Both the position numbers and the translations under genes were made by a program. From Clostridia bacterium (GTDB lineage Bacteria > Bacillota > Peptococcia > DRI-13 > UBA5745): 58,404 nucleotides of DNA. Positions 1 through 7,390 of the stretch are shown here, piece by piece. The DNA lies in NCBI GenBank assembly GCA_018434325.1, contig JAHDPO010000001.1:1-58404 (forward strand), in the 5' to 3' direction. The notes beneath the pieces are model-generated. The model had not been told where the DNA came from and made no database searches. It worked only from the letters and a program-made list of their open reading frames with translations. Within the stretch, counting starts at the first letter, position 1. Each line of letters starts with the position of its first letter.

Positions 1-58
1 CCCGGATGGCTGATTCAGCCATGGCGGCGTTGCCTTGCATAAAGACTTTTTCTCCCAC
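1..58 (-). CDS. 2-oxoacid:ferredoxin oxidoreductase alpha subunit, N-terminal fragment
   Basis: Only the first 19 codons lie in the window. A GTG start at 58 follows a GGAGG ribosome site that overlaps the stop of the ferredoxin gene upstream. The peptide begins GEKVFMQGNAAMAESAIR, the usual opening of KorA/VorB-type alpha subunits, which bind the pyrimidine end of thiamine diphosphate and oxidise 2-oxoacids to acyl-CoA with reduction of ferredoxin. The 11-nt spacing from the two-cluster ferredoxin subunit supports one operon. Which 2-oxoacid is used (2-oxoglutarate, branched-chain or other) cannot be told from this fragment. Confidence 0.75.
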   Translation of the reverse strand, partial: MGEKVFMQGNAAMAESAIR

Positions 59-69
59 GTCGATTCCTC

Positions 70-288
70 CTATGCTTCCTTTACTTCCTTATAGACTTCG
101 ATAGCGCCTTCGGGGCAGACTCTGGCACAGATACCGCAGGCAATACAGGCCTCCTGCTTTACCGGCGCCGGCGGATAATATCCCCTTTTGTTGACCTTAT
201 CACCGAAGGCCAGCACTTTTTTGGGGCAGAATTCCACACAATACCCGCATTCCTTGCAGCGCTCAAATTCGATTACCGTCCGGTTCAT
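70..288 (-). CDS. 2x[4Fe-4S] ferredoxin subunit of 2-oxoacid:ferredoxin oxidoreductase
   Basis: A 72-residue protein with two complete CxxCxxCxxxCP motifs, [12 protein letters not shown] near residues 11-22 and [12 protein letters not shown] near 48-59, so it should carry two [4Fe-4S] clusters. Size and position directly before an alpha subunit match the KorD/VorD delta subunit, which takes electrons from the thiamine-diphosphate core and passes them to soluble ferredoxin. A GGGGGAA-like ribosome site precedes the ATG at 288. The 97-nt gap to the upstream LarA-like gene is AT-rich and could hold a promoter, but I see no convincing one. Confidence 0.85.
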   Translation of the reverse strand: MNRTVIEFERCKECGYCVEFCPKKVLAFGDKVNKRGYYPPAPVKQEACIACGICARVCPEGAIEVYKEVKEA

Positions 289-385
289 GGGCTTCCCCCT
301 TTCAGTTGTCGGTTTATTTGGAATAATATTCTATTTCACAGGGCAATAAATATTCGTCCAAGCTGTTATATTTTTACCGTACCGT

Positions 386-1642
386 TTAAAAGGTGAATAA
401 AAGCCGGCCGGCGGCGTCATATCTCATTTCTTCCGGCTCTTTTATTCCCCTGACCCTTCCCCTGTCCCGCAGCCGTTCAAACAAAGGCTGGGAAATAGCC
501 AGCCGTTCAAGGCAAAGGGTGTTTTTGATCAGAATAATGTCCAGCTCTTCCGGGCCTTCGCAGCCTAAGGACAGGGCAGCCCCTTCCACGGCAGCCTTAT
601 CATGTTCCGCGACACAAGGTATCCGTCCCTGTTCCGGCGCCATGGAAGAAATGCTGTTCAGCGCCGTGGCCGCCAGGTCAATTTTTGCTAACACCTGCCG
701 GGTAGTGATATCCGCTAAGCCGATGCCGATGGCATTGCCATGGGACTCCTCCGTTAAGCCCAGCACCGCGATCCGTCCGATCCTTGGTTTATCCGGTTCC
801 TTTTGCCCCTTCACCATAATCCTGCCGACAACCTTTGTATCCATACCGGTGCCGGAAATATTTTTGCCTATTTCCTGTACCAGCAGCACATCCAATTCCT
901 CCACCGGCAACCCGCAGCTTTCGGCTTTCACCTTCTGCAAAAGCCGTTTTTCGGCGGCCAGGAAATCTTTTGGCCAAAGGGCCTCCACCCCGGCTAGCTC
1001 TCCCTGGCTGTTTTCCGTCACCGCAATGCCGAAGGCCACAGGCAGGCGTTCCAGCATATAGCCGGCCACCGATTGAATGGCTTCCGCATAGCCCTTTTTT
1101 AAAGCAAAGCCATGGACGGCCCGGCAGCCCCGGGGATTGCCCAGGCCGATAGCCAGCATTTTCAGCAGACCGCTTTCCGTCTCCCCGGAAAAATCCGTAT
1201 GGTACTTGATCCTGTTCAACAATACAATTTGATCCGCCGTCTCATATAAAGGATTGATGTATACGGGGCAGCCGTCGCCGGTAATGCCCAGCAGAGTGCT
1301 TTCAGCGCTGCAAACCACCGGGGCCCCCACCCCTTCCTCCGTTATGCCCAGATCTGCCAATATGGCCTGCTGGCCTGAAGCCCTGCCGCCCCCATGGCTG
1401 CCCATGGCCGGGAAAATCACCGGCTGGCCGCCGGCCTCCCTGATCATGGCCGCCGCTTGCTTGACTAACCCAGGAAGCTGATGGATACCCCGGCTGCCCA
1501 CAGCTAAAGCTACCCTTTGCCCTTTCAATTTGGTTAGGCTGCCGGAAAGATTGATTACGGCTTGCTCCAAGGCCTTGCCTCCCTCTGGCAAGCAGGGAGA
1601 AAAAGGCGCTATTCGCTCCGCCAATACCAGTTTTACCGCCAT
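386..1642 (-). CDS. LarA-like (DUF2088-type) protein, divergent subgroup
   Basis: 418 residues, about the length of nickel-dependent lactate racemase LarA. Four residues known in Lactiplantibacillus LarA to act in catalysis or hold the nickel-pincer nucleotide (His108, His174, Lys184, His200) have candidate equivalents: H83 in PAMGSHGG, H148 in RIKYHTDF, K161 in GLLKMLAIGLG and H177. The K-to-H distance is 16, as in LarA. The DxTR segment of true LarA is replaced by GSRG, so this is a separate subgroup shared with the protein at 18363-19634 (same PAMGSHGG and ESGL.KM blocks). Substrate is unknown; 2-hydroxyacid racemisation or epimerisation is inference. A 33-codon ORF lies immediately upstream. 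Confidence 0.7.
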   Translation of the reverse strand: MAVKLVLAERIAPFSPCLPEGGKALEQAVINLSGSLTKLKGQRVALAVGSRGIHQLPGLVKQAAAMIREAGGQPVIFPAMGSHGGGRASGQQAILADLGITEEGVGAPVVCSAESTLLGITGDGCPVYINPLYETADQIVLLNRIKYHTDFSGETESGLLKMLAIGLGNPRGCRAVHGFALKKGYAEAIQSVAGYMLERLPVAFGIAVTENSQGELAGVEALWPKDFLAAEKRLLQKVKAESCGLPVEELDVLLVQEIGKNISGTGMDTKVVGRIMVKGQKEPDKPRIGRIAVLGLTEESHGNAIGIGLADITTRQVLAKIDLAATALNSISSMAPEQGRIPCVAEHDKAAVEGAALSLGCEGPEELDIILIKNTLCLERLAISQPLFERLRDRGRVRGIKEPEEMRYDAAGRLLFTF

Positions 1643-1655
1643 GCTTTGCCACTCC

Positions 1656-1757
1656 TCAGAAACAATTTTTTACAGCGTCACACCCCAGCCCGCCAAATAC
1701 TGCAGCTCCTTCTGCGGTCATGATGCGCAGAATTTTTCCGGGCAAGGTTGATTTCAT
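1656..1757 (-). CDS. Small ORF, 33 codons, leader of the LarA-like gene
   Basis: ATG at 1757 is preceded by a strong GAGGAGG site at normal spacing. The peptide starts MKSTLPGKILRIMTAEG, contains two cysteines near its end and stops 13 nt before the LarA-like start, with its TGA touching the next ribosome site, so translation may be coupled. I do not recognise the peptide. It could be a leader peptide, a small subunit or a decayed gene end. Its ribosome site and position are the only support. Confidence 0.4.
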   Translation of the reverse strand: MKSTLPGKILRIMTAEGAAVFGGLGCDAVKNCF

Positions 1758-1899
1758 TATCTATCCCTCCTCTTTATCGTTCTAAATATAGGCATGCCGG
1801 TCTATTCACACAATAATATATTCACACCCTTTTGCTTTGTCCTCATTTTATTTCAAAAAAATTCTTTATAGATTCTAATATTTAACAGAAATTGGGGAA

Positions 1900-1937
1900 C
1901 AAAAAGACAAAGTATGTTTTAAAAAACTTACTTTGTC
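1900..1937 (-). terminator. Hairpin with U-tract, possible second terminator or operator
   Basis: GACAAAGTA and TACTTTGTC form the outer arms of an inverted repeat (1906-1937). On the minus strand it is followed by TTTTTG, as in an intrinsic terminator downstream of the IclR gene. It may equally be a regulator site upstream of the 33-codon ORF and the LarA-like gene. Confidence 0.45.
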
Positions 1938-1960
1938 CCTCTGCTTACAAGAAAACTTAT

Positions 1961-1995
1961 AAAAAAACACCGCCAGGATCTTTTTCTCCCGACGG
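1961..1995 (-). terminator. Intrinsic terminator of the IclR gene
   Basis: On the minus strand CCGTCGGGA and TCCTGGCGG form a 9-bp stem (two G-T pairs) with an 8-nt loop, followed by TGTTTTTTTAT. It lies about 40 nt after the IclR stop codon. Confidence 0.75.
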
Positions 1996-2033
1996 CGCCT
2001 TGCTGTGTGCGGCAATATAAAATTCAGCGGAAC

Positions 2034-2840
2034 TTAAGACGGGCTGCGTAAATTCTTTTCCTGATAGCCCAGAATTTTGGATATTTTGCCGCTGTATTCC
2101 TTTAAATATTCCAGCGTTTCTTTGATTTTATTCTCATTGATCCTGGCATAAGGCGTGCTGACGCTAAGGGCGGCAATAATCTTGCCCGTATAATCCCGAA
2201 GAGGCATTGCCATGCAGTACAAACCGATGCAAAATTCCTCGTTATCCACCGCATATCCTTGTTTTTTTGTTTTTTCAATCTCCTTGATCAAATCCTCCAC
2301 ATTGGTGATGGTGTTATGGGTCAGCTTTTTCAGCCGGCCTCTGTCCTTATCCATCATGGCGCGGATAACCTCTTCTTCCAGCTCGCTGATCAGTATTTTG
2401 CCCAATGCTGTGGCATGAAGAGCTTCGTGCTCACCGGGCTGCAGGTTTACCCGCAGATTCTCGGCGGAGCCCTCAATTTTGGAGATGATCACAACCTCGC
2501 TGCCGCTGATCACTCCTACATTTACTGTTTCCTTCACCCTCTGGCTCAATTCGATCAAAAGCGTATTGTCCAGATTATAAAGCTGGTTTTGCCTGGGCAC
2601 CACCTGACCGATATTGTACAGGGACCAGCCCAGACGATAACGGTTAGTTTCCTCATTCTTGTCAATAAAACCGTAATATTTTAATGTCTCCAATATCCGG
2701 TGAACCGTACTTTTGCCTAAATCCAATTTGCGGCTAAGTTCGCTGATTCCTACACCTCGATTGCTGCTGTCCTGGGATAGTACTTCAATAATTTCTAAAG
2801 CTTTCATTACAGTCAGCACAGGGTATTTTGGCTTATCCAT
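2034..2840 (-). CDS. IclR-family transcriptional regulator
   Basis: 268 residues. An N-terminal winged helix (about residues 8-70, with the typical ISELSRKLDLGKSTVHRILETL recognition region split by a turn) is followed by the GAF-like effector domain of the family (about 85-255; motifs HATALGKI and the late PLRDYTGKIIAALSVS block). IclR proteins are homodimeric regulators of small-acid or aromatic catabolism and often repress their own gene. The gene stands alone with its own promoter and terminator, between a LarA-like gene and nhaC, so either neighbour could be a target. A candidate operator overlaps its own promoter. Effector unknown. Confidence 0.9.
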   Translation of the reverse strand: MDKPKYPVLTVMKALEIIEVLSQDSSNRGVGISELSRKLDLGKSTVHRILETLKYYGFIDKNEETNRYRLGWSLYNIGQVVPRQNQLYNLDNTLLIELSQRVKETVNVGVISGSEVVIISKIEGSAENLRVNLQPGEHEALHATALGKILISELEEEVIRAMMDKDRGRLKKLTHNTITNVEDLIKEIEKTKKQGYAVDNEEFCIGLYCMAMPLRDYTGKIIAALSVSTPYARINENKIKETLEYLKEYSGKISKILGYQEKNLRSPS

Positions 2841-2864
2841 AAATAAGTCACTCCATGCACTTTA

Positions 2865-2904
2865 TTTGTTTTCTATCATAGCATTGGTAGAAACAAAAAA
2901 GCAA
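2865..2904 (-). promoter_or_regulatory. IclR gene promoter with overlapping inverted repeat
   Basis: Minus-strand -35 TTGCTT (2899-2904), 18-nt spacer, -10 TATGAT (2875-2880). The inverted repeat TTTGTTTCTA...TAGAAAACAAA (2865-2897, one extra base in one arm) covers the -10 and spacer, as expected of an autoregulatory operator. Binding by the IclR protein itself is inference. Confidence 0.6.
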
Positions 2905-2920
2905 GAGTATTTATTATATT

Positions 2921-2937
2921 TTTCTAATTATAGGAAC
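2921..2937 (-). promoter_or_regulatory. 17-bp motif shared with the promoter of the 8.5-kb operon
   Basis: Minus strand reads GTTCCTATAATTAGAAA just upstream of the IclR promoter. Position 8380-8396 on the plus strand reads GTTCCTATATTAAGAAA, upstream of the promoter of the twelve-gene operon. Only the central four bases differ in part. A common regulator, possibly the IclR protein, is inferred. Confidence 0.4.
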
Positions 2938-2956
2938 ATTTCCCTTAATTATTTCT

Positions 2957-2997
2957 AAAAAGAAGCTTGCCCCCGGCTTACAGGGACAAGCTTCTTT
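2957..2997 (-). terminator. Intrinsic terminator of nhaC
   Basis: On the minus strand AAGAAGCTTGTCCC and GGGGGCAAGCTTCTT form a long stem with a short loop, followed by TTT. It starts right after the nhaC stop codon. Confidence 0.85.
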
Positions 2998-3000
2998 GGC

Positions 3001-4392
3001 TTACAGCGACTTGTTGTTATCCAATTTCTCTATGGTAAATCCGGTGTAGCCGTAAATGGCTGAGACAATAGGCGTAATATAGCAGAAGAAGGCAAAGGGG
3101 GCATAGGCGAAGGCCGACACGCCCAGGGTCGAAGCCATAAAAGCGCCGCAATTATTCCAGGGGATCAAAGGCGAGGTTACCGTGCCGCCATCCTCCAGGC
3201 ATCTGGAGAGATTCTTCGGGTGCAAGCCCTTTTCCGCGTAACGCTCCCTGTACATGTTGCCGGTTATCACTATAGAGAGATATTGGCTGGCCGTAAGAAT
3301 ATTGACGGCTATACAGGTAAGCAGCGTGGCCAAAATCAGAGAGCCCGTACTGTTGGCCGCCGCCAGAACTTTATCGATGATAACGTCTAACATGCCGGTT
3401 TTCTGAACAACGCCGCCAAAGGCCATGGCTACAAAGATCAGGGTTATTGTCCAACCCATGCTGGACATGCCGCCGCTGGACAGCAAACTATCCACCATCT
3501 CATTTCCTGTCTGAGACGCATAACCGGAAAACGATACTTTGATCACATCGGCCAGACCGGCGCCTTGTATAAGCAGAGCGAAAACAGCTCCCAAAAAAGC
3601 TCCGGCAAACAAGCCCGGCAAGGAAGGGATCTTTTTGATGACCATTGCGATAACCAGAATAGGCGGTATCAGAAGGATAGGCGTGACGGTAAACTTATCG
3701 GCAAGCAAAGCCATGATTTCATTGAGGCTTGTAGGATCTATGGAATTATTGCCATATTTGAAACCTAAAACGGTGTAAAGAACTAAAGTGATCAACAGAC
3801 TCGGCGTAACCGTATAGACCATGTGCTTGATGTGCTCAAATAATTCGGAACCTGCCACGGCCGGCGCCATATTCGTCGTATCCGATAAAGGCGACATTTT
3901 ATCTCCAAAATAGGAGCCGCTTATAATAGAGCCGGCTACCAAAGGCAAAGGTATGTTCATGGTTTGACCTATGCCCATTAAGGCTATGCCTACGGTACCC
4001 ACCGTACTCCAGGAGCTGCCGGTAGCCAGGGCAACAATACCGCAGAGAATACAGGCAATCAGCAAAAAGGCTTTTGGAGAAATGATCATCAGTCCGTAAT
4101 AAATCATCGAGGGAACCACGCCGGATAAAATCCAGGTGCCGATCAAAGCACCGACGATAAGCAATATAGCTATAGCCTGCAGCGAAGAAGCCATTGTCTC
4201 CAGAATATATTTTTCAATATCATCCCATTTGTAGCCGGCTTTTACCGCTACCAGAGCGGCCACCGCAGTAGAAAATACGATGGGGATATGAGGCCCGGCG
4301 TCTAAAATCCTTAATGAAATGTAAAGACAGCCGACCAGAGTCACCAAAGGAATTAATGCTAAAATCAATGATATCTTTTTGCGCTCCGACAT
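3001..4392 (-). CDS. nhaC: NhaC-family Na+/H+ antiporter
   Basis: 463 residues and about eleven to twelve hydrophobic segments. Family motifs are visible: GSSWSTVGTVGIALMGIG near residue 125, and SGSYFGDKMSPLSDTTNMAP near 160, which holds the conserved acidic residues of the NhaC exchange path. NhaC proteins exchange cytoplasmic Na+ for H+ or, in related members, metabolites such as malate for lactate. An AAGGAGA ribosome site lies 7 nt before ATG. It follows the PLP-lyase gene by 39 nt and both appear to share the MerR-type promoter at 5663-5693. Pairing with a lyase and with Na+-coupled decarboxylase genes elsewhere in the window suggests sodium-linked energetics. Confidence 0.88.
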   Translation of the reverse strand: MSERKKISLILALIPLVTLVGCLYISLRILDAGPHIPIVFSTAVAALVAVKAGYKWDDIEKYILETMASSLQAIAILLIVGALIGTWILSGVVPSMIYYGLMIISPKAFLLIACILCGIVALATGSSWSTVGTVGIALMGIGQTMNIPLPLVAGSIISGSYFGDKMSPLSDTTNMAPAVAGSELFEHIKHMVYTVTPSLLITLVLYTVLGFKYGNNSIDPTSLNEIMALLADKFTVTPILLIPPILVIAMVIKKIPSLPGLFAGAFLGAVFALLIQGAGLADVIKVSFSGYASQTGNEMVDSLLSSGGMSSMGWTITLIFVAMAFGGVVQKTGMLDVIIDKVLAAANSTGSLILATLLTCIAVNILTASQYLSIVITGNMYRERYAEKGLHPKNLSRCLEDGGTVTSPLIPWNNCGAFMASTLGVSAFAYAPFAFFCYITPIVSAIYGYTGFTIEKLDNNKSL

Positions 4393-4431
4393 ATAATTCT
4401 CTCCTTCTTACTTTAGCGGTATTTTCGGTAT

Positions 4432-5622
4432 TTAATTGAATATTTCCAGGGCTTGCATAAAATCGTTAATCAGATCATCGGCATTTTCAACGCCCACGGA
4501 GACCCGGATCATGCCCGGCGTTATACCCCTTTGCCGCCGGATATCATCAGGCACATTATAATGGGATGAAGTAACGGGATGGCTTAAAGAGGTCCGTATG
4601 CCTCCTAAAGTAGGAGCATAATGAGCAAAATGAAGGCGTTCCATAAACTTATCGATTTTTTCCCTATCTTCGGCAACGCAAAAGCTTAGCATAGCGCTGC
4701 AGCCTTTATCGATAAACATCTCGTCTGCCAGTTGCCTTTGGGGATAATCCGCTAAACTGGGGTGGTTTACCGTGATTACATGCTTATTGGTCTGCAATGC
4801 TTTAGCCAGCTTTGCCGCCGTTGCCATCTGCTTGGGCACCCGCAGCTCCACCGTATGCAGACCCCGATAAATCAGCCAGGAGCTGAAAGGATCGCCGGGG
4901 GTACCGCAGAGCATGGAAAAAGGCTTGATTTTATCGATTATTTCTGTTTTTGCCGTAATGGAACCTCCCATGGCATCGCTATGGCCGTTAAGGAACTTGG
5001 TCAGGCTGTTCATCACCAGATCGGCGCCAAAATCCAGGGGACGAATAGCCAGCGGGGTAGTAAACGTATTGTCCACCATCAGTAAGCCTTTTGTTTCATG
5101 AATGATTGCCGCCAGAGACTTCAAATCCGCCAAGGCTAATGTGGGGTTGCTGATCACCTCCGTATAGATCATTTTTGTTTCGGGACGAATTGCTTTTTTG
5201 ACTGCAGCCAGATCTCCTAAATCCATAAACTCTACATCAATCGACATTTTGCCCAATACCTTGGTCATGGTTTCAAAGGTTTCCCCATAAATGTCGGCAT
5301 TGCAGATCACGTGATCTCCCGGCGCCAGCAGCGCAATCAATGTGGTGGTAATGGCTCCCATGCCGGAAGAAAAGATCAGAGAACCGGCGCCGCCCTCCAG
5401 ATAACTGATAGCCTGGGCCAGCACCGTCCGGTTGGGGTTGGCGGTTCTGATATAGGTATAGCCCTTTTGCTTCGTTACCTCCTGGACTTCACTGAGGCTA
5501 TCCGTCACAAAGGCCGTCGTCAAAAAACAGGGTACTGTTTCCGGCTTTAGCCCAAGCCCCGGAATCCTGCCGCCCTCGTATAAGATTTCCGACTCCCTTG
5601 TATATCCTGTTGCATCCTTCAT
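4432..5622 (-). CDS. PLP-dependent trans-sulfuration-type lyase (Cys/Met metabolism family), copy 1
   Basis: 396 residues, the normal length for cystathionine gamma-synthase, cystathionine lyases and methionine gamma-lyase. The PLP lysine lies in NSLTKFLNGHSDAMGG (about residue 210), the cofactor aspartate in MVDNTFTTPLA, and the phosphate-binding block in IFSSGMGA. The usual NPT of this family is NPNR here. The position of the active-site cysteine of classical methionine gamma-lyase (YGCTF) reads YGETF, so a standard methionine gamma-lyase is doubtful. A close paralogue is encoded at 8505-9710. Expected reaction: elimination of a beta or gamma substituent from an amino acid, giving ammonia and a 2-oxoacid. 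Exact substrate unknown. Confidence 0.82.
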   Translation of the reverse strand: MKDATGYTRESEILYEGGRIPGLGLKPETVPCFLTTAFVTDSLSEVQEVTKQKGYTYIRTANPNRTVLAQAISYLEGGAGSLIFSSGMGAITTTLIALLAPGDHVICNADIYGETFETMTKVLGKMSIDVEFMDLGDLAAVKKAIRPETKMIYTEVISNPTLALADLKSLAAIIHETKGLLMVDNTFTTPLAIRPLDFGADLVMNSLTKFLNGHSDAMGGSITAKTEIIDKIKPFSMLCGTPGDPFSSWLIYRGLHTVELRVPKQMATAAKLAKALQTNKHVITVNHPSLADYPQRQLADEMFIDKGCSAMLSFCVAEDREKIDKFMERLHFAHYAPTLGGIRTSLSHPVTSSHYNVPDDIRRQRGITPGMIRVSVGVENADDLINDFMQALEIFN

Positions 5623-5662
5623 TGTTTAGGTCAGCTCCTTTTCCATGCTATTGCGCAGGGTT

Positions 5663-5693
5663 ATCCTATCATTTCAGTTAACTATAAAGTCAA
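5663..5693 (-). promoter_or_regulatory. MerR-type promoter with 19-bp spacer for the PLP lyase and nhaC
   Basis: Minus strand: -35 TTGACT (5688-5693), a 19-bp spacer and -10 TAGGAT (5663-5668). An over-long 19-bp spacer with a central palindrome (AGTTAACT) is the hallmark of promoters activated by DNA distortion by MerR-family proteins. A MerR-family gene is encoded divergently at 5952. Regulation by that protein is inferred. Confidence 0.6.
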
Positions 5694-5783
5694 TGGGGAC
5701 AAACCTCAAAAAACAGAGAATATTCTTTTTTATTTTTGCTGTTTCTTGTACCTTGCCTGCTTTGCACAGGAGCTTTTTCCGAT

Positions 5784-5820
5784 AAAAAACCCGGCCTTTT
5801 CCCTCTTCTGCCAAGGCCGG
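5784..5820 (-). terminator. Minus-strand intrinsic terminator without an obvious gene
   Basis: CCGGCCTT and AAGGCCGG (5791-5798, 5813-5820) form a stem; reading on the minus strand it is followed by GTTTTTTATC. No annotated minus-strand gene ends here: the nearest upstream one is the fumarase operon, a kilobase away beyond its own terminator. It could end a small RNA or a transcript antisense to the MerR gene. Confidence 0.55.
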
Positions 5821-5828
5821 ACGGCTAA

Positions 5829-5848
5829 CCTTATAGCAAGCTATAAGG
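5829..5848. repeat. Perfect inverted repeat, 9-bp arms
   Basis: CCTTATAGC-AA-GCTATAAGG, in the gap between the divergent PLP-lyase and MerR promoters. It may be an operator or the first hairpin of a transcript that ends at the 5784-5820 terminator. The rest of this 329-nt gap holds only the two promoters described here. Confidence 0.5.
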
Positions 5849-5873
5849 CTGATTCTCAGTAAAGATTAACCAA

Positions 5874-5902
5874 TTGAATTCATTTGTTTCCTGCGCTAAA
5901 AT
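5874..5902 (+). promoter_or_regulatory. Promoter of the MerR-family gene
   Basis: -35 TTGAAT (5874-5879), 17-nt spacer, -10 TAAAAT (5897-5902), about 50 nt before the start codon. Confidence 0.6.
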
Positions 5903-5951
5903 AGGCTTGACTTTAACCCACGCTGATCATTTTTGGCTTAAGGAGGCCTTT

Positions 5952-6782
5952 ATGAAGGAATTATATTTTATCGGTGAAGTCTCATCTCTTTTGGGCATCT
6001 CGGCTCAGACTCTCCGTTATTATGACAAGGTAGGTTTGGTTCAGCCGGCGGTTATCAACGAGCAAACGGGCTACCGCCAATATACCTATGACCAGATTCA
6101 CTTCATTGAGCGGATCAAGTACCTTCAGCACCTGGGCCTTAGCCTGACGGATATTCAGAAGGCCTTAGCCAGTTCCAACCCCAAAGATCTGGTGCAGGTT
6201 CTCAATAATCAAAAATATTCTTTACAAGCTAAAATAAAAAAATTGCAGGAAATCGAAAATTGCATCGATTGGTATGTGGAATATTATCAGCACATCGGAA
6301 AAAACCACTATCCCGATATCCCTTTCAAGGTACAAGAACCGGAGCGCCACATATTGGCCGCCCCTTTTTTCCCCGGCGACTCCACCTATGGTTCCGCAGG
6401 CTACCGACTGACCAAAGAAAAAAGCAAGAAAGAGTTCGAGGAAGTCTCTTTCTTGCGTCAGGTCGGTTATATTTTAGATTTTCAGGAGCTTTTAGAAGGC
6501 AATATCCGCCCCCAGGCTTATTTTGTCTACCTGAAAGATAAGCCGCAGCTGGATCATGCTTTTATTCGCAGTATTCCCGCCGGCGAATACTTATGCTTTC
6601 GCGGCAAAATCCTCACGGAAGATTTCCAGCCCGGTTATATCCGCAAATATTTTGAAAATGAAACCGGCAATAACAAGAAGGCGACGGACCGGCTTGCGGA
6701 TCGCCTTGTCGTTGCCAACGAATATGAGGATAATTTCCATCAATTTATGGAATGCGTATACGAAATACAAATATTGCTATAA
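5952..6782 (+). CDS. MerR-family regulator with GyrI-like effector domain
   Basis: 276 residues from the ATG at 5952, chosen because AGGAGG lies 5 nt before it; an upstream in-frame extension lacks a ribosome site. The N-terminal MerR helix-turn-helix is clear (GEVSSLLGISAQTLRYYDKVGLV, residues 6-28 in two parts), followed by a coiled-coil dimer helix (about 85-115) and a C-terminal region of the BmrR/GyrI type (about 125-276) that usually binds hydrophobic or cationic small molecules. MerR proteins activate promoters with over-long spacers; such a promoter drives the divergent PLP lyase and nhaC genes. Ligand unknown. Confidence 0.87.
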   Translation: MKELYFIGEVSSLLGISAQTLRYYDKVGLVQPAVINEQTGYRQYTYDQIHFIERIKYLQHLGLSLTDIQKALASSNPKDLVQVLNNQKYSLQAKIKKLQEIENCIDWYVEYYQHIGKNHYPDIPFKVQEPERHILAAPFFPGDSTYGSAGYRLTKEKSKKEFEEVSFLRQVGYILDFQELLEGNIRPQAYFVYLKDKPQLDHAFIRSIPAGEYLCFRGKILTEDFQPGYIRKYFENETGNNKKATDRLADRLVVANEYEDNFHQFMECVYEIQILL

Positions 6783-6786
6783 AAAG

Positions 6787-6809
6787 GGAGGCAGATTCTT
6801 TCTGCCTCC
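6787..6809. terminator. Bidirectional terminator between MerR gene and fumarase operon
   Basis: GGAGGCAGA and TCTGCCTCC flank a 5-nt loop. Minus strand continues CTTTTTATA, plus strand TCTTCATTTTTT, so it can serve both convergent genes. Confidence 0.8.
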
Positions 6810-6812
6810 TCT

Positions 6813-7373
6813 TCATTTTTTATTTTGGTATTCTTTTCGGCCTGTCTCATAAAGATTATTACCGTGGCTGTCAATGGCCACAATAACGGGAAAATCCTTC
6901 ACCTCCAAGCGGTGAATGGCCTCGGTGCCTAAATCTTCATAAGCAATAATTTCCTGGGAAATAATGGATTGGGCAATCACTACGGCCGCGCCTCCCGTAG
7001 CGGCAAAGTAGACCGCCTGATGAGCTTTCATGGCCTCAATTACCGCCGGGCCTCGCAGTCCCTTGCCAATCATTCCGGTTAAGCCTTTTTCAATCAGAAG
7101 CGGAGCATAACGATCCATCCGATAGCTGCTGGTAGGACCGGCAGAGCCGATAGCCTTGCCCGGCGGCGCCGGCGCCGGGCCCACATAATAAATGATTTGA
7201 TCCCGGAGATCCAGCGGCAATTCCTTTCCTTCCTCCAAAAGAGCAACCAATCTTTTGTGAGCCGCGTCCCGGCCGGTATAGATCGTTCCACTGATCAGCA
7301 CCCTGTCGCCGGCAGTCAGCCCGGCGACCTTTTCCTTTGTCAGCGGCGTTTGTATTCTTTTGGCCTCTGCCAT
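6813..7373 (-). CDS. Class I fumarase / L-tartrate dehydratase, beta subunit
   Basis: 186 residues from the ATG at 7373 (MAEAKRIQTPLTKE), which matches family starts; the longer frame runs back into the alpha subunit. Typical motifs: AGDRVLISGTIYTGRDAAHKR split around residue 30, GPTSSYRMDRYAPLLIEKG near 85-105 and AVYFAATGGAA near 130. The subunit supplies the substrate-binding swivelling domain of the oxygen-sensitive [4Fe-4S] hydro-lyase that interconverts malate and fumarate or dehydrates tartrate to oxaloacetate. It follows the alpha gene by 17 nt. Sequence alone does not separate fumarase from tartrate dehydratase. Confidence 0.88.
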   Translation of the reverse strand: MAEAKRIQTPLTKEKVAGLTAGDRVLISGTIYTGRDAAHKRLVALLEEGKELPLDLRDQIIYYVGPAPAPPGKAIGSAGPTSSYRMDRYAPLLIEKGLTGMIGKGLRGPAVIEAMKAHQAVYFAATGGAAVVIAQSIISQEIIAYEDLGTEAIHRLEVKDFPVIVAIDSHGNNLYETGRKEYQNKK

Positions 7374-7390
7374 AGTATCTTCCCCTTTCC

